Shown: one piece after another, positions 25,240 through 33,438 of the stretch
Position numbering within the stretch: position 1 is the stretch's first letter
Layout of the letters: each line of letters begins with the position of its first letter
Assembly: GCA_041690675.1 (NCBI GenBank)
Contig: JAWLGU010000041.1
Location: 1-40,401 of the forward strand
Reading direction: 5' to 3'
Origin: UBA7803 sp041690675
Lineage (GTDB): Bacteria > Pseudomonadota > Gammaproteobacteria > Pseudomonadales > Azotimanducaceae
DNA: 40,401 nt
Translations under genes and position numbers: made by a program
Notes under the pieces: generated by a model
Databases searched by the model: none
What the model was told of the DNA's origin: nothing
The model's input: the letters and a program-made list of their open reading frames with translations, nothing else

Positions 25240-26217
25240 ATGGAGGACGGCGCCCCGGTGAAAGCCTCGCTGCCACCGACGCGAAGCGACCCCCCGACGT
25301 TTCGCGCGGCACTGCTCGGGCCCAGATACTGGCTCACCTGGTTGCTCTACCTATTCTGCGGGTGTCTGGCCCTGCTGCCATTGCGCTTGCGCACCTGGCT
25401 CGCCGCCGCCCTGGCCCCCTTGGCATGGCGGTTGCCGAGCCGGCGGCGGGACGTGACACGGGTCAATCTGGCTCTGTGCTTTCCCAACCGTTCCGATCTG
25501 CAGCGGCAGCGGCTACTCGAGCGACACGCTCGGCTGCTCTGCAACGTGTTCCTCGACTACGGACGGCTGTTTTTCGGCTCGTCGCAGAGCCTGGACGACG
25601 TCACCGACGTCCACGGCCTCGAGCACCTGGAGGCCGCCTCCCGAGGCGGCCGCGGCGTCATCGTCCTGACCCCTCACGTGCTGGCCATGGAGCATGCCGG
25701 GCAATGGTTGGCGCGGCGCCGCCCCGTGCTGGGCATCGTGCGCCGCCACCAGGGCAACGATCTGCTGGACTGGATGGTGACGCGGATGCGCACCCGCGGC
25801 GGTGGCCGCGTGGTTTCCCATGTCAGCAGCATGTTGACGTTGATCAGGGCAATTCGTGCCGGACAATGGCTCTATTACCTGCCCGATGACGACGTTCGTA
25901 CCGGCAACAGCGTGTTCGCGCCCTTCTATGGGGTGCCTAAGGCCACGGTGCCCACCCTCGGGCGGCTCGCCAGCGCTTGCGAAGCGCCGGTGTTGCCGCT
26001 GGCCAGCGGTTACTGCCTCCGGCGGCGGCGCTTCTGGGTGCGCTTTCTGCCGCCCTTCGAGTGGGGGCCGCCTGGCAACCCCGCGGAGGAAGCGACACGT
26101 GTCAATCGTATTCTGGAGACCCTGGTGGACCCGGACCCGGCGCAGTACATGTGGTCGGCCAAGATCTTTCGCGGCCGGGCCGGGACGGCGAATCCCTACC
26201 GGGGCCACGGATCGTGA
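25240..26217 (+). CDS. LpxL/HtrB-family lysophospholipid (lipid A-type) acyltransferase
   Basis: This 325-residue protein has one N-terminal membrane segment (about residues 30-55) and the acyltransferase motif HVLAMEHAG (HX4E, about residue 147), with FVPFYGVPKATVPTLGRLA-like FAPFYGVPKATV further on. LpxL-type enzymes put secondary acyl chains on lipid A at the inner membrane. ATG at 25240 lies 6 bases after a TATGAT box (25228-25233) and has no Shine-Dalgarno sequence, so a leaderless mRNA is possible; GTG at 25258 with GGAGG upstream is an alternative. It overlaps the next gene as GTGA. The acceptor here may be a locus-specific glycolipid instead of lipid A. Confidence 0.85.
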   Translation: MEDGAPVKASLPPTRSDPPTFRAALLGPRYWLTWLLYLFCGCLALLPLRLRTWLAAALAPLAWRLPSRRRDVTRVNLALCFPNRSDLQRQRLLERHARLLCNVFLDYGRLFFGSSQSLDDVTDVHGLEHLEAASRGGRGVIVLTPHVLAMEHAGQWLARRRPVLGIVRRHQGNDLLDWMVTRMRTRGGGRVVSHVSSMLTLIRAIRAGQWLYYLPDDDVRTGNSVFAPFYGVPKATVPTLGRLASACEAPVLPLASGYCLRRRRFWVRFLPPFEWGPPGNPAEEATRVNRILETLVDPDPAQYMWSAKIFRGRAGTANPYRGHGS

Positions 26218-27290
26218 CCGCCGCGGGTCCGGTATGGCTGCTGTGCGGCGACAAGCCGGGGGACAACGCGCAACTGGATGTGCTGCGTGGCTATCTGGAC
26301 GGCCCGGTGGAGTACCGCCGGCTGACGTTCCTGCCCCGCTACACCCAAGGCAAGCCGCGATTCCGGGCCACTCTGGCCCACGTGGACGTGCAACGCTCGG
26401 ATCAACTGAGCCCGCCGTGGCCTTCCCTGGTGATCACCATCGGCCGGCGCCCCACCATGGCGGCTCTGTGGGTGAAGGCGCGCTCCGCCGACCGAACACG
26501 CGTCGCCGTCCTCGGACGCCCGCACCGCTGGCTCGAACGATTCGACCTGGTGGTGGTGCCGGCTCAGTACGCGGTACCGGCTGCGCCCAACGTGCTGAAT
26601 CTGACCCTGCCGCTGATGCGCGTCGCGTCCGAGCGCCTGCAGGCTGCCGCCGCGGCGTGGAGATCCAGGCTCGCCTCCCTGCCCCGACCGCTCATTGCCG
26701 TGCTGGCGGGAGGCACCACGTCGCCCTACCGTTTCGACGCCACGACCGCAGCCGACCTGTTGCGGGTGGCCACCGGGTACGCCGGAGCGGCCGGCACCGT
26801 GTACGTCACGACCAGCCGGCGCACGCCCGCTGCGGCCACGGCGGCCCTGGCGGCTCACCTGCCGGAAGGCGGGCTGCTGTACCGCTGGGGAGACTCCGCG
26901 GAAGCGAACCCGTACCCCGCCCTGCTCGCCCATGCCGACGGCTTCGTCGTCACCGGCGACAGCATCTCCATGCTGACGGAAGTGGCACGCCAGGCCCGGC
27001 CCCTGGCGATCTATCCCTTGCCCGAAGCCCCGAGCCTGCGCAAACGCGCCGCTCGCGCGGCAGCGTGGCTGAGCGCGGCGACACCCCCAGCGGCACAGCC
27101 CATCCTGGAGCGGCTGGGGTTACGCCTGTTCCCGCGGGACCTGCAGCGGGTGCATCGGTGGATGTTTCAGCGTGGTCTGGCGGTTCCCGCCGGCCGGCCC
27201 TTATCCCGGCCGGGCCGCGCGGGCCTGGACGACGACCTCGGAGCCGTGCTGGAACGAATCGCCGAACTGCGGCGTCGCCGGCCGTGTTGA
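26214..27290 (+). CDS. ELM1/GtrOC1-family putative glycosyltransferase (copy 1)
   Basis: A 358-residue protein of the ELM1 (DUF1022) family, GT-B-like proteins annotated either as mitochondrial fission ELM1 or as putative glycosyltransferases. Diagnostic segments are WLLCGDKPGDNAQLDVL at the N-terminus, SPPWPSLVITIGRRP (about residues 64-78) and FVVTGDSISMLTEVARQ (about 245-261). The GTG start overlaps the acyltransferase stop (GTGA). A unique C-terminal extension (about residues 275-358) is rich in Arg and Ala. The frame is open 79 codons upstream but that part lies inside the acyltransferase gene. Donor and acceptor are unknown. Confidence 0.85.
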   Translation: MTAAGPVWLLCGDKPGDNAQLDVLRGYLDGPVEYRRLTFLPRYTQGKPRFRATLAHVDVQRSDQLSPPWPSLVITIGRRPTMAALWVKARSADRTRVAVLGRPHRWLERFDLVVVPAQYAVPAAPNVLNLTLPLMRVASERLQAAAAAWRSRLASLPRPLIAVLAGGTTSPYRFDATTAADLLRVATGYAGAAGTVYVTTSRRTPAAATAALAAHLPEGGLLYRWGDSAEANPYPALLAHADGFVVTGDSISMLTEVARQARPLAIYPLPEAPSLRKRAARAAAWLSAATPPAAQPILERLGLRLFPRDLQRVHRWMFQRGLAVPAGRPLSRPGRAGLDDDLGAVLERIAELRRRRPC

Positions 27291-27336
27291 CGATACACGT
27301 GGCCATGACCGCGGCCCCTCGAGCACACGGCATTCC

Positions 27337-28224
27337 ATGCTCCAACGGGTACTAGAGCACGGCTTCAGGGTTCTGCCGCCCGCGCGCCGGCACGCGGCCG
27401 AGCGCCGCCTGCGCGGCTGGCTCGACGCGCAACGGCTGAAGCGCGCGGACTACGTGGTCGTCTCCTTCGGCAAGAGCGGGCGGACCTGGCTGCGCGTCAT
27501 GCTCTCGCGGCTCTACCAGCTGCAGCATCGGCTGCCGGAGGGCTCGTTGCTGGAGTTCGGCAACTATCACCGGCTCGCGCCCGCGGTGCCCCGCATCCTG
27601 TTCAGTCACGACAACTACCTGCGTGACTACACCGGAGACGGCGGGTCGAAGCGTGCCTACCGAGACACGCCGGTGGTGCTGCTGGTGCGACACCCGGCAG
27701 ACGTGGCCGTGTCGCAATACTTCCAGTGGAAGCACCGGATGCGGCCGCACAAGGTGGCACTGAACGACTACCCGCCCGTCGGCAGCGATGTCTCCCCCTA
27801 CCAGTTCCTCACGGGCCCGAGCGGTGTACCCAAGGTGGTGGCGTTCATGAACGAGTGGGCCCGGGGCCTGGACGAGGTCCGCCGGGGGATGGTGCTGCGC
27901 TACGAAGACCTGCGCACAGATACTCGAACGGAGCTGTCGAGACTGGCACGGTTCATGGGATCGGAACCCACCACCGACGACGTGTCGGAAGCCGTGGAGT
28001 ACGCCTCCGTGGAGAACATGAAGCGCCGCGAAGCGCTGGCCGATTCCGCCAGTCACAGACTGCGCGCCGCCGATCCAGGGAATCCCGACAGCTACAAGAC
28101 CCGCCGCGCGAAGGTGGGCGGCTACCGCGACTATCTCGAGCCCCACCAAGTCATGGCGATCGACGAGATCATCGAGGAAAACCTCGACCGCCGCTTCGGC
28201 TACTCGGGCAGCGCAACCGGATGA
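27337..28224 (+). CDS. PAPS-dependent sulfotransferase
   Basis: This 295-residue sulfotransferase uses PAPS. The 5'-phosphosulfate loop VVSFGKSGRTWLRVMLSRL lies at residues 39-57, and the 3'-phosphate strand is VVLLVRHPADVAVSQYFQ (about 112-129). The family C-terminal motif is SYKTRRAKVGGYRDYL, corresponding to the RKGxxGDW region with a changed sequence. It is more like the eukaryotic-type Sulfotransfer_1 group than bacterial Stf0. It begins 46 bases after the first ELM1 gene and ends 11 bases before the GT8-like gene, which suggests that a sugar in this pathway is sulfated. The acceptor is unknown. Confidence 0.87.
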   Translation: MLQRVLEHGFRVLPPARRHAAERRLRGWLDAQRLKRADYVVVSFGKSGRTWLRVMLSRLYQLQHRLPEGSLLEFGNYHRLAPAVPRILFSHDNYLRDYTGDGGSKRAYRDTPVVLLVRHPADVAVSQYFQWKHRMRPHKVALNDYPPVGSDVSPYQFLTGPSGVPKVVAFMNEWARGLDEVRRGMVLRYEDLRTDTRTELSRLARFMGSEPTTDDVSEAVEYASVENMKRREALADSASHRLRAADPGNPDSYKTRRAKVGGYRDYLEPHQVMAIDEIIEENLDRRFGYSGSATG

Positions 28225-28235
28225 GGGGATGAGCC

Positions 28236-29171
28236 ATGAAGCACCGAATCTACATCCAGGCGAACCACAAGCAGATGGTGGGGGCTCTGGTGGCCCGGCA
28301 CGCACTGCGGCGCAATTCCCGCCACAACGACCGATTCGATGTGGAGATCCTCCGTACCCGGGACTACCCGTTCTTTCGGGAGCACGAGGGTCGGACGTAC
28401 CTGCGCGACGGCGTTGGTCGAATCTGGCTCAACGACGATCTGCAGTCCTTCACGCCGCTGCGCTTCATGCCCCCGGAGCTCATGGGCTATCAGGGGCGGG
28501 CCCTGGTCATCGATCCGGACATCTTCGCCGTCGCCGACGTCTGGGAGCTGCTCTCGCGCAACATGCAGGGCAAGGCCATTCTGTGCCGGCGTCGCTCCGG
28601 CACCAAGGGCGTGGTGGACCGCTGCATGGCCTCCAGCGTCATGCTGCTCGACTGCGCACGGCTCCGGCATTGGCGCTGCGAAGAGCTTTTCAGAGCGATG
28701 TTCAGCTTCGACCTCGACTACCACGACTGGATCTGTCTGAAGACCGAGTCGCGGGACTCCATCGGCCTGCTGGAGGACGAGTGGAACGACTTCGACCGGC
28801 TCACCGCCCGCACCCGCATGCTTCACACGACCCGTCGCCGCACCCAGCCGTGGAAGACGGGCCTGCCGGTGGACTGGCGTCCGGCGGAGCGCTTCCGCGC
28901 CTTCCCGCCGGCAGGCTGGCTCATGCGGGCACGACGTCGGCTGTTCGGCGAGTACGCCTTCCTGGGCACGTATCGGCGCCACCCCGACGCCAACCAGGAA
29001 CGGCTGTTCTTCGGCCTGCTGCGCGAGTGCCTCGATTCCGGGGACGTCACCGAGGCCATGCTGCGGGAGGAAATGAACCGCAATCACGTGCGCCACGACG
29101 CCCTGGAAGTGGTCGCCGCCACTCCCCCTCTGGCGCCACCGCCTCACCCACCGCTGCCGCTACCTGGCTGA
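28236..29171 (+). CDS. GT8-like nucleotide-sugar transferase
   Basis: This 311-residue protein begins with YIQANHKQMVGALVARHAL and contains GYQGRALVIDPDIFAV (about residues 85-100), with Asp-Pro-Asp at the DXD position for metal and nucleotide-sugar binding, followed by SSVMLLDCARLRHW. It shares a family with the N-terminal half of the gene at 30386. GAGGGG is 7 bases before the ATG. A proline-rich C-terminal tail (about 297-311) overlaps the convergent ELM1 gene by 28 bases. GT8 membership is judged from the motif order and is less certain than that it is a nucleotide-sugar-fold protein. Confidence 0.72.
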   Translation: MKHRIYIQANHKQMVGALVARHALRRNSRHNDRFDVEILRTRDYPFFREHEGRTYLRDGVGRIWLNDDLQSFTPLRFMPPELMGYQGRALVIDPDIFAVADVWELLSRNMQGKAILCRRRSGTKGVVDRCMASSVMLLDCARLRHWRCEELFRAMFSFDLDYHDWICLKTESRDSIGLLEDEWNDFDRLTARTRMLHTTRRRTQPWKTGLPVDWRPAERFRAFPPAGWLMRARRRLFGEYAFLGTYRRHPDANQERLFFGLLRECLDSGDVTEAMLREEMNRNHVRHDALEVVAATPPLAPPPHPPLPLPG

Positions 29172-30250
29172 TCGTCGCCCATGACACGTCTGACCCGCGC
29201 CACCGTCAGCGTCAGCGGGTCCTCCGACTCGGCGGTGGCCGCGGCCCGCGGCTCGCTCCCACCGAGCCAGGTCACTCGGCCGCTCCCGAGCAGCGCGGCG
29301 TGGATTCGTGTCACGTCCCGGGCGAATCGCTCGGGGGCCAAGGCCATGGCCGCACGGTGACTCAGGGGCCGCCACCGGTAACTTGCGCCGCACCGCCACC
29401 AGGGCCGGCCCCGCACGTTCACCGGTGCCAGGTAAACCGGTTTGCCGGTGGCCACCGCCTCGGTGATCATGGACACGCTCTCGGCAGTGACCACCAGCCG
29501 ATCGGCAAGCGCCAGCAACGCCTGGTACGGGTTGTCCCGCAGCTCCGGGGACCAGGGCTGAAGGTGGTACGGCACGCTGAGCGCGTCCACCAGGGCTCGG
29601 GCGAACCGGGGCGGTGTGCGTGGGCTGGTGGTGAGCAACAGGCTGCCCCCGAGACCCGCGGCAAAGCGGTCGAGCTGCTCCGCCAGGGCCCGCGCCAGCG
29701 CGATGGTGAACACCGCCGCGCCGCTGTCCCCCCCCAGCAGCACGGCGATCCACGGCCGCGGCAGGGCCGGCAGACGGTCGCGCCAGATCGCGGCCGCCGC
29801 GGTCAGCGCGCCCGGGTCGAGCTGGTGCAGGGGCAACGGATTGACCAGCACGTTCCGCCCAGGAGCCAGCCGATACTGGGGCGTGGATACCACCAGGTCG
29901 AATCGTTCCGGCCGCGACCAGGGGCGGCCCAGGTGCACCAGGCGGCTGTGATTGCCGGATCGGGCGCGAACCCATCGAGCCACAAGCTCGTTGCGGCGCC
30001 CCGCCGTGAGCACCAGGTCCGGCCAGGGCGGCCGCAACGCATCCCGGCTGGCGACGCGGACCCCGGCCACGGTGGGCGACGACGGCACGTGCAGCAACAG
30101 CTCCCACGCCCGAAACGTGAGCGGTTTCTCGACGACCTGCCAGCCGCAGCGCTCACTCAAGGCAGCGCCGAGGGTGCGCAGCTGAGCGTTGTCGCCGGCC
30201 TTGACGCCGGTCAGCAGCCAAACCAAACGGGTGGCGTCGCGGGAAGCCAT
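29144..30250 (-). CDS. ELM1/GtrOC1-family putative glycosyltransferase (copy 2)
   Basis: A 368-residue homologue of the ELM1 gene at 26214, with WLLTGVKAGDNAQLRTL, RPPWPDLVLTAGRRNELVA and VVTAESVSMITEAVATG. It is closer to copy 3 than to copy 1 (both have VARWVRARSG and TPQYRL). The start at 30250 has no Shine-Dalgarno sequence; TACACT (30262-30257 on the minus strand) ends 6 bases before the ATG, so a leaderless transcript is possible. It reads against its neighbours on both sides, and its tail overlaps the GT8-like gene. Confidence 0.85.
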   Translation of the reverse strand: MASRDATRLVWLLTGVKAGDNAQLRTLGAALSERCGWQVVEKPLTFRAWELLLHVPSSPTVAGVRVASRDALRPPWPDLVLTAGRRNELVARWVRARSGNHSRLVHLGRPWSRPERFDLVVSTPQYRLAPGRNVLVNPLPLHQLDPGALTAAAAIWRDRLPALPRPWIAVLLGGDSGAAVFTIALARALAEQLDRFAAGLGGSLLLTTSPRTPPRFARALVDALSVPYHLQPWSPELRDNPYQALLALADRLVVTAESVSMITEAVATGKPVYLAPVNVRGRPWWRCGASYRWRPLSHRAAMALAPERFARDVTRIHAALLGSGRVTWLGGSEPRAAATAESEDPLTLTVARVRRVMGDDQPGSGSGG

Positions 30251-30385
30251 GGCACGAGTGTACCCGACCGCCCGACCCCAGCGCCGCACGGTGTGCTGCG
30301 CCGCCGTATTGACGTTCTCCTGTGCAGTCGGCGCCGACCACGTGCAGGCTAGTGTGCTGCGTCACCCTGTTCGGGAGCCCCTCGC

Positions 30386-31660
30386 GTGCCAGCCGCCACG
30401 GTAACCGCAACAACGCACCCCAGTCCGGTGCTCGTGCGGTTCGATCCCGCGCCGGAGGTGGCACCGTCCGAGCGTCCCCCCGTGCGCATCTTCGTGGGAA
30501 CCTCGCCCGAGGCGTACCGTGCGGAACGTGTCATCGTGTGGTCCGTGGCCCGGCATCGCGATCCCGCCAGACGCTACGAGGTATACCTGGTGACCGTGCC
30601 GGCGCGCTTCCCCCGCTGGCCGTGGGAGCGCGCGTTCTACGCGGTTCCCGCCCTGGCCGGTCACGCCGGGCGGGCCATCTACAACGACGTGGATCAGGTC
30701 TACTGCGGCGATCCCGCGGAGCTGTTCGACCGGGAGATGAACGGCGCCGCCATTCTCAGCCGGCGGGCCCGAGACACCTCGGCCATGCTGCTCGACTGCG
30801 CCCGGTTGCGGTCATGGCGGACTCGGACGGAGCCTCCCCCGCCCCGCGCCCATGGCGCCCTGACCGTCCGGCTCCGCCGCGCCGGCCTCTGGCAGATCGC
30901 CGAGACACCCTGCCGCCCGCGGACCCGGGCATCCGCCTACTGGGAGGCCCTCGAGCGGGAAGCCGATCGGGTCCGCTTCTCACTGTTCAGCTCAGAGCAC
31001 CCGAGCCGGCGCTACCGCGAGCTGCTCGCCCTGTACGCCCAGCTCCACGACGACGGGCGGCCCGCCACCGGACACAGCGCCGCCAGCACCTTCAGCGGGG
31101 TGTCGCTGCGGGAACACGTGGAACCCATCGATCGCCTGGTGCGCGTGCACCGGGCCCGCACACTGCTCGACTACGGTGCCGGAAAGGGCTCGCTCTACCT
31201 GAGCGCACCCGGTGAGCCGGAGGACAGCCGGCACAAGATCATGCCCGCCTGGGGCGACGTCCAGGTCACCTGTTACGACCCCGGCTACGCGCCCTTCGCG
31301 GCCCCCCACGCCACGCGCTACGATGGCGTGATCTGCACCGATGTGCTGGAGCACATTCCGGCCGAGGACATCGGCTGGGTCCTGCAGCACCTGTTCGCCA
31401 CCGCGCGCCGGTTCGTCTATGCCGTGGCCGCCTGCTACCCGGCGAAGAAGATCCTCCCCGACGGCAGCAATGCCCATTGCACCGTCCGCCCCCCGGGCTG
31501 GTGGGCGGGCCAGATGCGCCTGGCAGCGCAGGCCCATCCCCAGGTGGCGTGGACCCTGTGCACCCAGGAGAAAAGCCTGTTGGCGCACGACCAGCGCAAC
31601 GCCTGGTGGAAGCCCGGCATTCGCCAGCGCTTCTTCAGCGGGCGGGCGGGCCCGCCATGA
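30386..31660 (+). CDS. Fusion: GT8-like domain with class I SAM methyltransferase
   Basis: This 424-residue protein joins two domains. Residues about 32-170 match the GT8-like protein at 28236 (GHAGRAIYNDVDQVYCGDP with DXD-like Asp-Val-Asp, then SAMLLDCARLRSW). Residues about 235-424 form a class I methyltransferase with LLDYGAGKGSLY (SAM-binding loop, about 258-269) and ICTDVLEHIPAEDI (about 316-329). The region between holds Arg/Pro-rich linker. The stop overlaps the ABC exporter start (ATGA). I read it as a sugar transferase that also methylates, but the GT half is shorter than normal (about 140 against 250+ residues) and may be non-catalytic. Confidence 0.7.
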   Translation: MPAATVTATTHPSPVLVRFDPAPEVAPSERPPVRIFVGTSPEAYRAERVIVWSVARHRDPARRYEVYLVTVPARFPRWPWERAFYAVPALAGHAGRAIYNDVDQVYCGDPAELFDREMNGAAILSRRARDTSAMLLDCARLRSWRTRTEPPPPRAHGALTVRLRRAGLWQIAETPCRPRTRASAYWEALEREADRVRFSLFSSEHPSRRYRELLALYAQLHDDGRPATGHSAASTFSGVSLREHVEPIDRLVRVHRARTLLDYGAGKGSLYLSAPGEPEDSRHKIMPAWGDVQVTCYDPGYAPFAAPHATRYDGVICTDVLEHIPAEDIGWVLQHLFATARRFVYAVAACYPAKKILPDGSNAHCTVRPPGWWAGQMRLAAQAHPQVAWTLCTQEKSLLAHDQRNAWWKPGIRQRFFSGRAGPP

Positions 31661-33438
31661 GCGAGCCGACGTCCCGCAGCGGCGCCGGGCGGCTCATCGG
31701 CGAGCTGGTCCGATGCTACCCCTGGCAGACCGTGCTGCTCACGGGCGCCGTGCTGGCGGCCGGCGCGGCGGGCAGCGTCGGCCTCTCGGCCATGCTCCCG
31801 GCGCTCGAGCTGGCCTTCGGCTCCGGACCCGCGGACGCCGAGCAGAACCCGTTCACCCGCAGCCTCCTCGAGGCCCTCGACACCCTGCGTCTGCCGCCCA
31901 CCATCACCGTGCTGCTGACGGTGATCGTGGTCGGCATCGGCTTGAAGAGCCTCCTGATCTTCTTCGCCGAGCAGCGCATGGGATACATGGCAGCCGACAT
32001 CGCCACCGAGTTGCGGCTTGCGCTGCTGCGCGCTGTCACGGCCTGGCAGTGGCGCTACTTCCTGAACCAGTCCGTGGGCAAGCTCGCCAACTCCATGGCC
32101 ACGGAGCCCTGGCGCGCCGCCACCGCCTACGTCTATCTGGTCCGGCTACTCTCCGTGGGGGTGGAGGTGGTGGTCTATGCCGGGGTGGCGTACACGGTCT
32201 CATGGCGCGCGACCGTCGTCGGCCTGGCCGCCAGCCTGGTCATCCTCGCCGCCTCTCACGGGCTGGTGCGAATCGCCGAGCGTGCCGGGGCCGGACAGAC
32301 ACGCCACTATCGATCGCTGCTCGGCACCGTGGGCGATCTGCTCGTATCCGTGAAGTCCTTCAAGGCCACGGGGCGGGAGCAGGTTCCGTTACGCCTGCTG
32401 GCAAGGGAGACCGGACAGCTCGCCCGCCACCTGAAGCGGGAGGTGCTCGGCCTTGCGGGCCTGGATGCGGCCCAGGATGCTCTGTACACGCTGGTGATCG
32501 CCGTGGGCATCTACGTGGCCCTGGTTTCATTCTCCATGGAGCTCGCCACGGTGACCTTCCTGGCCCTGGTGCTGGCCAACGTCCTCAAGCAGGTCGGCAA
32601 AGTGCAGAAGCAGTACCAGCGCCTGTCCACCTGTCAGAGCGCTTACTGGGCCCTGCGCCACACCATCGACGAAGCACAACGGCAGGCGGAGCGAAATCCC
32701 GGTCTGCGCCGCCCGATTCTCACCCACGGAATCGAGCTCCAGGACGTGAGCCTGAGCTACGGCTCTCGACGGGTCCTGGACCGGGTCTCGCTGTTCGTCG
32801 CCGCCGATGCCCTGACGTGTCTGGTGGGTGAATCCGGCACCGGCAAGACGAGCATCGCCGATCTCGTCACCGGGATGCTGCTGCCGGACGCGGGGACCGT
32901 ACGGGTGGACGGAGTGCCCCTTGGGGAGATGGAGCTGACCGCCTGGCGCCGACAGATCGGCTACCTGCCCCAGGAGACCGTGCTCCTCCACGACACGATC
33001 CTGCGGAACGTAGCCCTGGGGGTGGAGCGGTGCAGCAACGCCGACGTCATCGGCGCCCTCGAAGCCGCCGGGGCGTGGCACTTCGTCTCGAGGCTGGCTG
33101 ATGGAATCCATACCGTGGTGGGGGAACGCGGCACGGGGCTGTCCGGAGGTCAGCGCCAGCGCATCATGCTCGCCCGCGCCCTGGTGCACGAGCCACGCCT
33201 GCTGATCCTGGACGAGCCCACCAGCGCCCTGGACCCCGCCAGCGAGGCCACCTTGGCAGCCACCCTCCTACAGTTGAAGAAACACACCGCCATACTCGTG
33301 GTTTCGCACCGGCGGGCTCTGGAAGACGTGGCGGATCACGTCTACCGGCTGAAGGCCGGCACCGTCGAGGTATCGGCACCGCTCAGCGAGCGCTCCAGCG
33401 TGCCGCAGGCTCCGGCGGGTAGCGGCGGGGAGCCCTGA
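31657..33438 (+). CDS. ABC exporter, MsbA-like half transporter
   Basis: A 593-residue fused membrane/ATPase protein. Membrane segments lie at about 25-45, 80-105, 150-200, 285-315; the NBD carries Walker A GESGTGKTS (about 391), signature LSGGQRQR (about 494), Walker B LLILDEPTSALD (about 515) and switch His in VVSHRR (about 549). The D-loop and Q-loop are intact, so it should be active as a homodimer. Such exporters flip lipid-linked glycans or lipid A. It starts inside the stop of the GT8-methyltransferase gene, which argues that it exports the product of this locus. Its last 56 bases overlap the convergent ELM1 copy 3. Confidence 0.92.
   Translation: MSEPTSRSGAGRLIGELVRCYPWQTVLLTGAVLAAGAAGSVGLSAMLPALELAFGSGPADAEQNPFTRSLLEALDTLRLPPTITVLLTVIVVGIGLKSLLIFFAEQRMGYMAADIATELRLALLRAVTAWQWRYFLNQSVGKLANSMATEPWRAATAYVYLVRLLSVGVEVVVYAGVAYTVSWRATVVGLAASLVILAASHGLVRIAERAGAGQTRHYRSLLGTVGDLLVSVKSFKATGREQVPLRLLARETGQLARHLKREVLGLAGLDAAQDALYTLVIAVGIYVALVSFSMELATVTFLALVLANVLKQVGKVQKQYQRLSTCQSAYWALRHTIDEAQRQAERNPGLRRPILTHGIELQDVSLSYGSRRVLDRVSLFVAADALTCLVGESGTGKTSIADLVTGMLLPDAGTVRVDGVPLGEMELTAWRRQIGYLPQETVLLHDTILRNVALGVERCSNADVIGALEAAGAWHFVSRLADGIHTVVGERGTGLSGGQRQRIMLARALVHEPRLLILDEPTSALDPASEATLAATLLQLKKHTAILVVSHRRALEDVADHVYRLKAGTVEVSAPLSERSSVPQAPAGSGGEP

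Noticed and set aside
30291..30361. Direct repeat gtgtgctgcg in the gap between ELM1 copy 2 and the fusion gene
   Set aside because: Ten bases, with no clear position relative to a promoter; too short to support a binding-site claim.
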